Of a stretch of DNA of 64,000 nt, positions 34,275 to 43,339 are shown piece by piece. This DNA comes from UBA2336 sp031395485 (GTDB taxonomy: Bacteria; Bacteroidota; Bacteroidia; Cytophagales; Cyclobacteriaceae). Location: NCBI GenBank assembly GCA_031395485.1, contig JANNUS010000011.1, positions 43,762 to 107,761 on the forward strand. Direction: 5' to 3'. The translations under genes were made by a program, and so were the position numbers. The notes under the pieces were generated by a model. The model was not told where the DNA came from and did no database searches. It worked only from the letters and a program-made list of their open reading frames with translations. The first letter of the stretch is position 1, and each line of letters opens with the position of its first letter.

Positions 34275-36953
34275 CTAAAACGAAATTGACACAAACACAC
34301 TGGGTGTAAACCCAATGAGTACCAGGTCGCGATAAGTTGGTGTTGGTAATACCAGACTAGTTGAACCGAGCGCACGTTGAAGAGTGCCGATATTAAGTTT
34401 GCGAGTTTTTACGTTTTCATGTGCATATACATTGAATATAGAAAGGCCGGCCTCGCCAGAGAATTTTCCGAACCGGAATTTGTATGCTCCGGCAATATCC
34501 AACCGGTGATAGTCGGGCAAGCGTTTAAAATTTGTTCTGTCTTTTATTACTACAAAATCTTCCACGGCTCCGTTGGAGTCACGAAAGTAGATGACATCGT
34601 ATTCAGGATACGGCCGTCCTGTTCCGTAAATCCAGTTGGCTGACAGGTTCCATTTTCCCAAGGTTAGCATGTAAACAGCTTTAAACTCATGGGTTTGATC
34701 ATAAGGTGATGGGTAATACGTTCCCTGGTCCACGGAAGGAAATGAACTAAGTGACTGGATGAATGAATATCCGATCCAGCCTTTGTGTTTTCCGATTTCC
34801 TTCTCCACCAGGAAGTCGATTCCCCGCATGCGCCCTTTTCCATTTAAAAATAATTCAAGGTTGAGAAGCTGATCTTTGACAAAGAATGGAATCGGGTTAA
34901 ACTCGGTTATACCCTCCAGGTCTTTGTAATAACCCTCCAGGTCGAAAAGAAAAGTTCCAATCTTATACGACCCACCAAGAATATAATGATGAGATGATAC
35001 TATTGGTATGCCATCCTTATTCGAGAAGGCCCAAAAATTTTGAATGCCGTTGTACGGATCATCGTACTGAACCTGATTTACGAATTGGTAATATTTTCCA
35101 TAAGCCGCCTTCAGACTGAATCGTTCATTGATTTTATAGGAAAGATTGGCGCGAGGTTCGAAATAAGTTTCATCATTGATTTCATGATAATTGAGTCGCC
35201 CCCCGACTGATAAATTCAATTTGCTGGTAATTAGGAATTTTGTGGTTGCGTACAGGCTGGTAATGTTCCCAACATCCTCACGCTCTTCCACAACCTGTTG
35301 ATTGGCGGTAGTGTTGTAGAGGATGTTGTGCTCAATCGCTGATAATCCGAAATCGAGATGGATGTTTTTACTGACCTGCCACTCATTTTCAATAGTAAAG
35401 TTTGTATCACTGATGGTGTTATCCTGATCAAGCGCAAATGCCTGGCTGATGTCCGTTCCGGCAGTATCGAGTTCGTAGCTATATTGAAAGTTATAGTTGC
35501 GGAAAAAATCGGAGCCCGAGAAAATTATGTTTGTGTAATAACGTTTAGTCCATTGCCTGCCCCAGCGGAGGCTCAATCCATTATTTCCCCAGCGGGTATT
35601 TTCTGTGAGTTTATCACTAAAGGATTGTGGAGGATTGAAATTAACTTGTGCATTGCTGTTTTCGCCCGAGAGATTATCTTTTCCGCTGTAGAGACTCAAC
35701 GATAGAATATCTTTTTTAGAAGGTTTAAATGTGAGTTTCGCATTTACATCGTAGAAGTAGAAGTCAGGCTGGATATCATCAAAAAGGGGATCATCGAGCG
35801 GGCGTTTGAGTTGTTCATCATTTTTTAGTGAGATATCAAATAGCTTTTGGTATAAATCGCTTTGAATAATATCGGTGAAGGCGCGCCTGCCTGCGAACAG
35901 AAAGTTTGCTTTCTTACCGAGTGGAATTTCTGCCGATCCATGAACGCTTACGAGGTTAGCACCAAAATTGAATGTGGGTTTGGTCGAGTTACCTGTCTTT
36001 CCCGTAATGTCTACCACCCCCGAAACACGGCCGCCATACTTGGCTTCATATCCTCCTTTGTAAATCTGTACATCCTTCAGAAATTTAGAATTAAGGGCAC
36101 TGAACACGCCAAAAAAATGATCGAGGTGGTAAATCGTAAAGCCATCCAGCAGCACCAGATTTTGACTGGGATTTGATCCGCGCACCACCAAACCTGCGGA
36201 AGACTCATTGGTGCCGCTTACTCCCGGAAGAAGTTGTAGTGTTCGGAATAAATCCTGCTCGCCTAACGAAGGCAGTGACGATAACGATTTGGGATTGAAG
36301 GCAACTTTGCTAATCTGTTCATTAATTTTGAGCGGAGTTTCGTACTGATCGGTAATCGTCACTTCCTGGAGTTGCGAAAAATTGCTTTGAAGGGCAACGG
36401 TGATTTTTGCATCAACCAGCTGAGGATCAAGTTTAATTCGTTTGACAGAATAACCGAGATAGTTAATGAGTAACGTACAGGTATCGGAAGGAATGTTAAT
36501 CAACGAGAAAAAACCATCCGTGTTGCTGACGGTGGCATAATCAAATCCAGCCACTTGGATAGTAGCGTTCGGCAACGTCTCGCCTGTTTCCTCATCGGAA
36601 ACTAATCCGGATACCGATACAAGTTGATTTGATTTTTGAATTTCAGCTTCATGTTGCATTTTCGGAATAATGACCACTTTGGTATTAATAAGCTGATATG
36701 TCAACGGTGTGCCATCCAGAATTCTCGTGAGCCCTTCTTCCAGCGGAACATTTTTTAATTCCTGGGTGATAGTGATACCCCGAAGTATTTCATTATCGTA
36801 AGCAATTTTAAGATTGTAGGTAGTGCGAAGTTTTTTCAGCACATCCGCTAACGGAGCCTGGTTGAAATTTTCGGTGATGATCACGGAAGGTTTTTGTGCA
36901 CTGAGAATTCCTGTGAGGAGTAGAAAATAAAGTAAAGCAATAAACCGATTCAC
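34275..36953 (-). CDS. TonB-dependent receptor with STN signalling domain
   Basis: An 892-residue outer-membrane receptor. It has a signal peptide, then an STN domain (to about residue 95) that talks to the FecR anti-sigma, then a carboxypeptidase-regulatory-like domain (VSGLVSDEETGETLPNATIQV, 115-190). A TonB plug (LSSLPSLGEQDLFRTLQLLPGVSGTNES, VRGSNPSQNLVLLDGF) and a 22-strand-type barrel ending SVFVSISF complete it. No SusD-like gene is present, so the ligand is unknown. The start is GTG at 36953, overlapping the FecR stop by 4 bases (GTGA), so the two are translationally coupled. Sigma, FecR and receptor form a classical cell-surface signalling unit. Confidence 0.93.
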   Translation of the reverse strand: MNRFIALLYFLLLTGILSAQKPSVIITENFNQAPLADVLKKLRTTYNLKIAYDNEILRGITITQELKNVPLEEGLTRILDGTPLTYQLINTKVVIIPKMQHEAEIQKSNQLVSVSGLVSDEETGETLPNATIQVAGFDYATVSNTDGFFSLINIPSDTCTLLINYLGYSVKRIKLDPQLVDAKITVALQSNFSQLQEVTITDQYETPLKINEQISKVAFNPKSLSSLPSLGEQDLFRTLQLLPGVSGTNESSAGLVVRGSNPSQNLVLLDGFTIYHLDHFFGVFSALNSKFLKDVQIYKGGYEAKYGGRVSGVVDITGKTGNSTKPTFNFGANLVSVHGSAEIPLGKKANFLFAGRRAFTDIIQSDLYQKLFDISLKNDEQLKRPLDDPLFDDIQPDFYFYDVNAKLTFKPSKKDILSLSLYSGKDNLSGENSNAQVNFNPPQSFSDKLTENTRWGNNGLSLRWGRQWTKRYYTNIIFSGSDFFRNYNFQYSYELDTAGTDISQAFALDQDNTISDTNFTIENEWQVSKNIHLDFGLSAIEHNILYNTTANQQVVEEREDVGNITSLYATTKFLITSKLNLSVGGRLNYHEINDETYFEPRANLSYKINERFSLKAAYGKYYQFVNQVQYDDPYNGIQNFWAFSNKDGIPIVSSHHYILGGSYKIGTFLFDLEGYYKDLEGITEFNPIPFFVKDQLLNLELFLNGKGRMRGIDFLVEKEIGKHKGWIGYSFIQSLSSFPSVDQGTYYPSPYDQTHEFKAVYMLTLGKWNLSANWIYGTGRPYPEYDVIYFRDSNGAVEDFVVIKDRTNFKRLPDYHRLDIAGAYKFRFGKFSGEAGLSIFNVYAHENVKTRKLNIGTLQRALGSTSLVLPTPTYRDLVLIGFTPSVFVSISF

Positions 36954-37774
36954 TGAACTGTTATTTTCTTGCTGTCTGCTGTATAGTGGAGTCCCATGGG
37001 AGTAAACACCAGCTGTAACGCCTCCTCAAGATTTTTCGTGTTAAAATACCCGGTATACATTCTGTCGGAAGTGGTTTTTATTTCAATTTCAATATCGAAC
37101 TGACGTTCCAATTCCTCTACGACATTCTTGAGCGGAGTATTTTCAAAATAAAACTCACCGGTTCTCCACGATGCCTTTTTTTTATCCGCCTGAGCGGGAA
37201 GAGAGAGGTTGTTCTTACTGAGTTGAGTGAACTCACCGGCTTTTAGTACTACCACATTCTCCTCATTGTCCCTCACATGAACGGACCCTGAAAAACAACT
37301 TACCTCAAAAGACGACTCACGATTATTTATATTAAAGCTCGTGCCGATAACTTCAACACGGCCAAGTCCTGTTTCAACGATGAAAGATGAACCAGGTTGT
37401 ACTTCAAAGAAAGCTTCACCTTTCAACTTCAACGTGCGGTTTTCCTTCCAATTTCTTGGATTGTATTGGATTTGTGATTCTGCATTCAACGTGATTGCGG
37501 AGGCATCGGGTAATGTAAAGGAAAGATGTTCGCCTCGCGTGGTAGAAATGGTTTCTCCTGACAGGAGAAAAAAATAAGCAACAACAAGTAAAGTCAAGGC
37601 AGCTGCTATACCAATAGACAGATAAGGATACAACTTAAAGATTTTTGCATGAGGCTTTTCCAATTCAAATTTCTTTTGCAAAAGATTCCATGCCTCTTCT
37701 TTCGAACGGCCTTCCGGCACTTTTAAGCGGGAGGCAGATTCAATGATTTTGTCGATGTTGTCTTTCTCTTCCAT
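36950..37774 (-). CDS. FecR family anti-sigma factor (partner of the ECF sigma)
   Basis: A 274-residue protein with an N-terminal cytoplasmic anti-sigma region, one membrane helix (YLSIGIAAALTLLVVAYFFLL at about 49-69), a FecR domain (TRGEHLSFTLPDASAITLNAES, GEAFFEVQPGSSFIVETGLG) and a C-terminal DUF4974 region (WRTGEFYFENTPLKNVVEELERQF). It should hold the sigma factor at the membrane until the receptor signals. The ATG at 37774 is 4 bases after the sigma stop; the longer frame to 37873 runs into the sigma gene and is rejected. Confidence 0.93.
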   Translation of the reverse strand: MEEKDNIDKIIESASRLKVPEGRSKEEAWNLLQKKFELEKPHAKIFKLYPYLSIGIAAALTLLVVAYFFLLSGETISTTRGEHLSFTLPDASAITLNAESQIQYNPRNWKENRTLKLKGEAFFEVQPGSSFIVETGLGRVEVIGTSFNINNRESSFEVSCFSGSVHVRDNEENVVVLKAGEFTQLSKNNLSLPAQADKKKASWRTGEFYFENTPLKNVVEELERQFDIEIEIKTTSDRMYTGYFNTKNLEEALQLVFTPMGLHYTADSKKITVQ

Positions 37775-37778
37775 AATC

Positions 37779-38273
37779 CTAGAGTTTTTGATCCAGCACC
37801 TTTCGTAAAAACACAAGTGCTTCGTGCATTCTTTTCTCAACAGCTTTTGCACTAATCTCCAGCCGTTCAGCAATTTCTGTGTACGTCAGGTCATCCATGC
37901 GACTCATCAAAAAAACCGTTCGTTGTTTTTCGGGCAATTCGGCCAAGGCTTTTTCAAGCTGTGTTTTGAACTCGGTAGTTTCCAACACGTACTGCGGGTT
38001 TTCCTGTGTAGAATGATCCAGATTTTCCTTCAGTTCAAATTCAAACCGTGCTCGAGAACTGGTGTAATGATTGTTGGCGAGGTTTGAAGCAATTGTATAT
38101 AAAAGACTCTTCACCGTTTCCAGTCGTATCGAATCTCTTTTCTCCCACGTTTTTAAAAATACTTCCTGAACAAGGTCTTCTGCCAGCGCAACATCCCCCA
38201 GTTTGTAGTATAAGAAGTTTTTTACCGGACGATAGAACCGATCGAAAACATCTTTAAATTCACGCAGCTCCAT
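37779..38273 (-). CDS. RNA polymerase ECF sigma-70 factor
   Basis: A 164-residue extracytoplasmic-function sigma factor. Region 2 is at the start (YRPVKNFLYYKLGDVALAEDLVQEVFLKTWEKRD); region 4 near the end has AELPEKQRTVFLMSRMDDLTYTEIAERLEISAKAVEKRMHEAL. It is the first gene of the sigma-FecR-receptor unit and most likely directs transcription of this locus. A secreted YCII-like gene starts 51 bases away on the other strand. Confidence 0.95.
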   Translation of the reverse strand: MELREFKDVFDRFYRPVKNFLYYKLGDVALAEDLVQEVFLKTWEKRDSIRLETVKSLLYTIASNLANNHYTSSRARFEFELKENLDHSTQENPQYVLETTEFKTQLEKALAELPEKQRTVFLMSRMDDLTYTEIAERLEISAKAVEKRMHEALVFLRKVLDQKL

Positions 38274-38324
38274 GAGCGAAATTTACTGAATTCCCTTTCG
38301 TTGCCGTGATATAGACTTAAGAAC

Positions 38325-38699
38325 ATGAAAAAAGTAATCATTCTTCTCGGAGTAGTGGTGTTGATCAGCACATGTACCTTTGCACAAACCACACCAGACA
38401 GCCTGTACATTGTTACTTACACTACAGGTTCGGCATGGGATAACACCAAAGCCCCGAATGAACAGCCATACTTTATGGATCACTCTGCCAACCTGGGCAA
38501 ACTTCGAAAAGAAGGAGTAATTACTGTAGGCGCGAGGTATGGAGAAAAAGGAATCATCTTCATCAAAGCCCCTTCTTTGCAAGCTGCCAAAGAAATTATT
38601 TTAGCAGATCAGGCAGTGGTCAACAAACTTTTCAATGTCGATGTACAAAGGCTCAATGTATTTTATGACGGATGTATCGAGAGGCCAAAGAAAAATTAA
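38325..38699 (+). CDS. Exported YCII-domain protein
   Basis: A 124-residue protein. Residues 1-21 are a signal peptide (VVVLISTCTFAQ). The mature part resembles the YCII dimeric alpha-beta fold (SLYIVTYTTGSAWD, PYFMDHSANLGKLRKEGVITVGARYGEKG, APSLQAAKEIILADQAVVNKLFNVDVQRLNVFYDG). The central DHS-x-NLGKL segment carries the His often found in the family's active site. YCII proteins are usually cytoplasmic, so export is unusual. The function is unknown. Its stop overlaps that of the convergent YdeI-like gene by 4 bases. Confidence 0.8.
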   Translation: MKKVIILLGVVVLISTCTFAQTTPDSLYIVTYTTGSAWDNTKAPNEQPYFMDHSANLGKLRKEGVITVGARYGEKGIIFIKAPSLQAAKEIILADQAVVNKLFNVDVQRLNVFYDGCIERPKKN

Positions 38700-39205
38700 A
38701 AGGTCTTGTTTCTGCTGGCGCGAAGCATCGCACCAAAATCCATTTTTTTGGACAGCGCTTCAATTGTCATGACAATGCGTTTGGTTTTTGTTGCTGATGT
38801 TTTAGCGCTTTCCACCCATCGGCTAAAATATTTCTGATGTGAACCAGGAAGTTTTTTGAATGCGGCCAGTGCTGTGGGCTCGTCCTTCAAACACGCCATC
38901 AAATCGGGAGATAAAATTATTTTGCTCTCATCCGCTTCCAACATCACTTTGATTTTATCCCCGTGCTTTTTACCAATGGCTTTGCGCATGATGCCATTAA
39001 TTGCTAAAATGAAATTACCATCGCCCATGGGTACCAGTGCAACCTGTTTAATGGCATGTGAATCGAGTGTGCCACGTACCCTAAAAGAGACTTTTGTATC
39101 GGGTTTTAATTTTTTTGCCTGAGTGGCAGAAATTTCAATAAACGTCCAGCCGGTTTTTTCACCTTTCTTGTCAAATTTTAAAATAGTTGTTGTAAAACTA
39201 ATCAT
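38696..39205 (-). CDS. YdeI/OmpD-associated protein with DUF1905 domain
   Basis: A 169-residue cytoplasmic protein. The N-terminal half is a DUF1905 domain (GWTFIEISATQAKKLKP, FRVRGTLDSHAIKQVALVPMGDGNFILAIN). The C-terminal half is the OmpD-associated/YdeI helix bundle (LMACLKDEPTALAAFKKLPGSHQKYFSRWVESAKTSATKTKRIV), best known from Gram-positive bacteriocin-protection relatives. The precise function is unclear. The ATG at 39205 is preferred over a TTG three codons earlier. Confidence 0.87.
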   Translation of the reverse strand: MISFTTTILKFDKKGEKTGWTFIEISATQAKKLKPDTKVSFRVRGTLDSHAIKQVALVPMGDGNFILAINGIMRKAIGKKHGDKIKVMLEADESKIILSPDLMACLKDEPTALAAFKKLPGSHQKYFSRWVESAKTSATKTKRIVMTIEALSKKMDFGAMLRASRNKTF

Positions 39206-39318
39206 GGTACTCAAATATAGAAATCGTGAGACTGATGTGAAAAATCAGACTGACCAAAAAATTATCGCTCCTTCGCGGACTGTTCCGCAATCCCCTTTTG
39301 TGTTCTGGAAAAGGGAAA

Positions 39319-39359
39319 TTGTACAAAAATTGTACCTACAACAATTGTCGTTACTTTTA
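39319..39359 (+). promoter_or_regulatory. Promoter and MarR-type operator upstream of the MarR gene
   Basis: TTGTA-CC-TACAA (39330-39341) is a perfect inverted repeat with a 2-base spacer. Its TTG (39330-39332) is 19 bases before TACTTTTA (39352-39359), a -7-type element, so the palindrome covers the -33 region. A second short palindrome, TTGTACAA, is at 39319-39326. The same arrangement occurs before the pirin cassette at 46862, and in both cases 48 bases separate the palindrome from the ATG. Autoregulation by the MarR protein is inferred. Confidence 0.7.
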
Positions 39360-39389
39360 CGTACCAACAATTAAATCTGGTATTCGTCA

Positions 39390-39839
39390 ATGTCTCTCGA
39401 AAGTGCAATTAAGCAGGAAAAATTTGAAAGCGAGTATCATAAAGCCGCTGTGAATATTTTGTTCACGGCCGGGTGGCTTCATAAGGCTAACGCAACCCGA
39501 CTTAAGCAATATGATATTACCCCCGAGCAATTTAATGTACTTCGCATTTTAAGGGGCTCTCATCCTAACGCTATGATGTTGGCAGAGATAACCTGCCGAA
39601 TGATTGACAAGAGTAGTAATGCTACACGGTTAGTAGAGAAGCTTCGCACAAAAGGGTTTGTCAAGAGAGAAATCTGTGAAAACAATCGCAGACAGGTAGA
39701 TATCATGATCACAGAGAAAGGCCTTATGCTTCTTTCTAAAATTGATAAGAGTTCAGAGGAATGGGTTACTAGTTTAAAGTCTATTAGTAAACCTGAGGCC
39801 CAAGCGTTAAACTTGATTTTAGATAAGCTCCGCGGGTAA
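39390..39839 (+). CDS. MarR family transcriptional regulator
   Basis: A 149-residue winged-helix regulator. Marks are YDITPEQFNVLRILRGSHP, the recognition part LAEITCRMIDKSSNATRLVEKLRTKGFVKRE and the wing CENNRRQVDIMITEKG. Two cysteines, Cys69 in the DNA-reading helix and Cys96 in the wing, could sense oxidants or electrophiles, as in QsrR- or OhrR-type proteins; that is inference. The palindrome in its promoter is shared with the pirin-nitroreductase-OsmC cassette at 46.9 kb. It stands alone, convergent with a serine hydrolase gene. Confidence 0.93.
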   Translation: MSLESAIKQEKFESEYHKAAVNILFTAGWLHKANATRLKQYDITPEQFNVLRILRGSHPNAMMLAEITCRMIDKSSNATRLVEKLRTKGFVKREICENNRRQVDIMITEKGLMLLSKIDKSSEEWVTSLKSISKPEAQALNLILDKLRG

Positions 39840-39854
39840 AAATCATTTCACGCA

Positions 39855-40940
39855 TCAATTTGGGAAGACCAAGTTGAGTTTTCCCCACACATCATCCTGA
39901 AAAGTAAAAGGTACTAATAGATTGTCTGGCACATCACCTACCCGGATCATCACCAGATTGAGACTTGGTACAATATTGATAAGCTGACCGTTCTTCCCCA
40001 TGGCTGCGTACAAATCATCGGGGGCATTGGGGGTAATTTCAATAGGAAATACTACTTGCGATCCTGGGGCTATCGCAGAAGATTTGCCATTCAACCAGGT
40101 CAGGTATCCATAGGAAAGATTGATGTTTTGTGAGGTCGTTGTCATTAGCGTGTGATAGTCTTCCGGTATGATTTGAGTTTGTTCCCACTTGCCTTTATTC
40201 AACAGCAGCAATCCAAAGCGTGCCATACTTCTTGGTGTACTGTAACAAACATTATTATCACCTGTGATAATGTATTGGCCATCCATACCAATCGTTGATT
40301 TTAATTCTTCTGTTAAATAAGTGTTTAATGTTTTGCCTGTGGCATCTGCAATCACTCCATCTAATAAAGTATAGGGTGCGTTGTGGTACGCCCACCGTGT
40401 GCCAGGAACTGCTTCGAAGACCAGGCAAGCGGCATCGGTACAATCAGGATTAGTTACTCCATCATCCAATCCTGTTGTCATCGTTAGTTGATGGCGCACG
40501 GTAATAGAATTTTCCTGCGAGAGTGTAAGTGAGGTCCATCCTGAACCGAGGTAATCAGAAGTTTTGGCATCTAGATTTATTTTTCCCTGCGATTCCGCAA
40601 TGCCGACCAAGGCAGAAGTCAATGTTTTTCCGGCTGAAGCCCAATACCAATTGCTATTGACAGTGAAGTCAGTAACTCCATCAAATTGTTTACCCCAATA
40701 TTCTTCGATTATAATTTTTCCATCAACAAGCACAATAAAGGCCCGGGAGTTTGAGGTCTCCAGAAAGGCTTTTAATTCTTCAATTTTTTCTTCCTTCCAT
40801 CCCAGACTGGCAGGGGAGGTAGTTTCCCAAGTTGAAGAACCTGCAGGAGGAAAGTACAAAACCGTTTTTGCAGGATTTGTGTCTTCTGCACTACAGGAAA
40901 TAAATAATAGAAGTAAAAATGTAAGAAGCGATTTATCCAT
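39855..40940 (-). CDS. Beta-lactamase class C-type serine hydrolase, lipoprotein
   Basis: A 361-residue predicted lipoprotein (MDKSLLTFLLLLFISC) with a penicillin-binding/class C beta-lactamase fold. The catalytic SxxK is in YWASAGKTLTSAL, the second Tyr-x-Asn-type motif in WAYHNAPYTLLDG, and GxQVVF near the C-terminus lies where the KTG box is expected but is not a clear match. Members hydrolyse esters or D-amino-acid peptides; beta-lactam resistance should not be assumed. It acts in the periplasm or on the surface. Confidence 0.88.
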   Translation of the reverse strand: MDKSLLTFLLLLFISCSAEDTNPAKTVLYFPPAGSSTWETTSPASLGWKEEKIEELKAFLETSNSRAFIVLVDGKIIIEEYWGKQFDGVTDFTVNSNWYWASAGKTLTSALVGIAESQGKINLDAKTSDYLGSGWTSLTLSQENSITVRHQLTMTTGLDDGVTNPDCTDAACLVFEAVPGTRWAYHNAPYTLLDGVIADATGKTLNTYLTEELKSTIGMDGQYIITGDNNVCYSTPRSMARFGLLLLNKGKWEQTQIIPEDYHTLMTTTSQNINLSYGYLTWLNGKSSAIAPGSQVVFPIEITPNAPDDLYAAMGKNGQLINIVPSLNLVMIRVGDVPDNLLVPFTFQDDVWGKLNLVFPN

Positions 40941-41018
40941 AAAGCAACGAAAGCCAAAATACTATTTTCTCTAAGATTTTCCTCAATTTTGATTCGTATC
41001 AAAACAAACCCTTAATCT

Positions 41019-41648
41019 ATGGCTTCTACCGATTGGCAAAAAGAAATGCTGCCGCTGATTAAAAAATACAAAGGCAAAAAGCATCCGTTAGCGTATAATT
41101 CTATTTATGAACTGATGGTAATGGTTGTTCTTTCGGCTCAGGATTCGGATCGGAATATTAATAAGATTGCACCCGAATTTTTCAAGGTGTTTCCCGATAT
41201 GAATGCGCTATCGAATGCAAATACAGAAATGCTTTTTGCGTTGATTAGTAAAGTTCGAAATTTCGGAAACAAAACGAAGTGGTTGTTAGCAATTGCAAAC
41301 CAAGTCAAAAGGGATTCAGACATTCCTTTAACATTAGAAGGGTTGATTGAACTACCCGGTATCGGTCGGAAATCGGCCAATGTTATCATGCGCGAAACGG
41401 GCCAAAAAGCAGAAGGAATTATTGTTGATCTTCATGTCGTGCGGGTTGCACCCCGCCTTGGCATTGCTACGGGCACAGACCCGAAGAAAATTGAAAAGCA
41501 AATGATGGACGTGTTGGATTCAAAAGTATGGGGTGAAGTAGGAATGGCTATATCCTTTTTAGGAAGAGAAATTTGCAGGCCCACAAATCCGAACTGTACA
41601 GCGTGTGTGATGAATAGGGTTTGCCAATTCTATCGTGCGAATGCATAG
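41019..41648 (+). CDS. nth: Endonuclease III-family DNA glycosylase/AP lyase
   Basis: A 209-residue base-excision repair enzyme for oxidised pyrimidines. The helix-hairpin-helix is LPGIGRKSANVI with the catalytic Lys; the catalytic Asp is in IVDLHVVRV. A [4Fe-4S] cluster site C-x6-C-x2-C-x5-C (CRPTNPNCTACVMNRVC) ends the protein, as in E. coli Nth. The VDLHVVRV text differs slightly from the usual VDTHVxRV, so a specialised relative is possible. Confidence 0.9.
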   Translation: MASTDWQKEMLPLIKKYKGKKHPLAYNSIYELMVMVVLSAQDSDRNINKIAPEFFKVFPDMNALSNANTEMLFALISKVRNFGNKTKWLLAIANQVKRDSDIPLTLEGLIELPGIGRKSANVIMRETGQKAEGIIVDLHVVRVAPRLGIATGTDPKKIEKQMMDVLDSKVWGEVGMAISFLGREICRPTNPNCTACVMNRVCQFYRANA

Positions 41649-41778
41649 TTCGTTGAATTTCAACTAGGGGCGATCTTGTCAGATGCCATTTTTCTGATTC
41701 CTTTTTAGAAGAGTTTGGCATACAAGAGAAAAATATCAACTTTGGCTTATTCAAAATCCTGTAAAGCATTAGGAAATC

Positions 41779-43275
41779 TTGACATACGCTAAAAATATAA
41801 TAAGTCTAACAATCTATTGTATTGTCCTTTGCGGAAGCTTACAGGCGCAATCGCTTGATAGCCTTAAACAACTATTGATTTCGGCCAGTCAACCAACCGA
41901 GCGAATTTCGTTGTTGAAGCAATTGGGCGAAGGATACTTAAGCCAGCGTGATACTGCTTCAATTAAATATTTTGAAGAGCTGATAGCGCTAGAACCGTCC
42001 TCAAAAGACCCATTGTTAATGTCGTACGCATACTATAAAATGGGTGTTTGTCGACATCAGCATTACGATATCAAGCGATCAACAGACTTGTATTTCAAAG
42101 GGCTGGAGTTCACTAAGGAGCCATCTGAATTTGATGAGATAAAAGCTAAGCTTTACAATGCCATTGGTTGGAATTTTAAATTGCTTGACAAACATGTAGC
42201 AGCTTTAAAGTATTTCAATTTGGCAGAGTCCTTTGCTAAATCGGTTGACAACCCTCAACTACAAGGTCTTGTACTAAATAATATAGGCGTAACATATAAA
42301 AATTTAGGAAAGCTTGATAGTGCCCTTTACTTCTATCAGAAATCATTATCCATTAACAAGAAGTTTGACAATCAACGACTGGTCCGATTTAATTTAAATA
42401 ATATAAGTGTAGTACTTTTTGAGTTAAAGCAATTTAAGGGGGCACGAGTTTATTTGAATGAAGCCCTAATTCTAAATATAGAAGAGCATGATACGGTAGA
42501 GATTGTAAATAATCTGATGAATCTGGGAGGAATAAATTTCGAAGAAGGTTTTCTTCAGGAAGCAAAAAATCAATTAAGTAAAGCGCTGGCATTAGCTATA
42601 AAAAGTAATTCATTAGATCAACAAAAAGGAATTTACGACACACTAACAAAGGTGGCGGAACGTAGCGGAAATTATGTTGAGGCATTCCGTTATCAAAGCA
42701 AGTACTATACGCTGATTGATAGTCTTTATAGAAAAGAAAGTGAGGAAAAGGTACTTGAAATTGAGGCTAAGTATACTAGTCTGCAGAAGGATCGGGATCT
42801 TCAGGAAGCCCAAAGGAAGGCAGTTGAGCAGCGATTATTCTTAAGCATTATCATTGGAGCTTTAGTAGTAACTATATTGATCATCTTCTTTTTATGGAGG
42901 TCGATCCGCATTAAACGAACCAATGAAAAAATGTTGGTGAATCTGAATCATGAGATACAGGCACAGGCCGAGGAGTTGAAACAGGCCAATGAAGAGATTA
43001 GTGTTACGAATGAAAACCTGGAAGGGCTTGTTAAAAACAGAACAGAAGTAATTCAATTGCAAAATAATCGGCTACTGCAATTTGCTTTTATGAACTCGCA
43101 TAAAATCCGTGGACCGCTTGCCACCCTCATGGGCCTATTGAATTTACTGCATGATGGAAAGTCTCCAGACCAAAGCCGAGAAATTTTAGACCACCTGAAA
43201 ACCACAGCCTCTAAGATGGATGAGATTATCCAGGAAGTAAGCCGCGAATTAGAAAAGGAAGATCAGATCAAGTAA
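41779..43275 (+). CDS. TPR sensor protein with a histidine-kinase H-box but no ATPase domain
   Basis: A 498-residue protein. A signal peptide (to LQAQS) is followed by TPR units at about 30-330 (for example NNIGVTYKNLGKLDSALYFYQKSL). One membrane helix lies at about 355-375, then a coiled coil, then a HisKA-like segment with His441 in MNSHKIRGPLATLMGLL. The chain stops 57 residues after that His, and no HATPase domain follows in any frame before the next gene. Bacteroidota have full-length TPR kinases of this type, so this one may be a partner or decoy rather than an active kinase. The start is TTG; no ATG precedes the TPR region. Confidence 0.82.
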   Translation: MTYAKNIISLTIYCIVLCGSLQAQSLDSLKQLLISASQPTERISLLKQLGEGYLSQRDTASIKYFEELIALEPSSKDPLLMSYAYYKMGVCRHQHYDIKRSTDLYFKGLEFTKEPSEFDEIKAKLYNAIGWNFKLLDKHVAALKYFNLAESFAKSVDNPQLQGLVLNNIGVTYKNLGKLDSALYFYQKSLSINKKFDNQRLVRFNLNNISVVLFELKQFKGARVYLNEALILNIEEHDTVEIVNNLMNLGGINFEEGFLQEAKNQLSKALALAIKSNSLDQQKGIYDTLTKVAERSGNYVEAFRYQSKYYTLIDSLYRKESEEKVLEIEAKYTSLQKDRDLQEAQRKAVEQRLFLSIIIGALVVTILIIFFLWRSIRIKRTNEKMLVNLNHEIQAQAEELKQANEEISVTNENLEGLVKNRTEVIQLQNNRLLQFAFMNSHKIRGPLATLMGLLNLLHDGKSPDQSREILDHLKTTASKMDEIIQEVSRELEKEDQIK

Positions 43276-43339
43276 TGGTGACCAATACTAATCAACCATA
43301 ACTGCATTAGCCAACGACCATTCCAACATCTAATAAAAT

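Noticed and set aside
37775..37873. Longer start of the first FecR
   Set aside because: It would run into the sigma-factor gene and gives no anti-sigma-like sequence; the ATG at 37774 fits the 4-base spacing.
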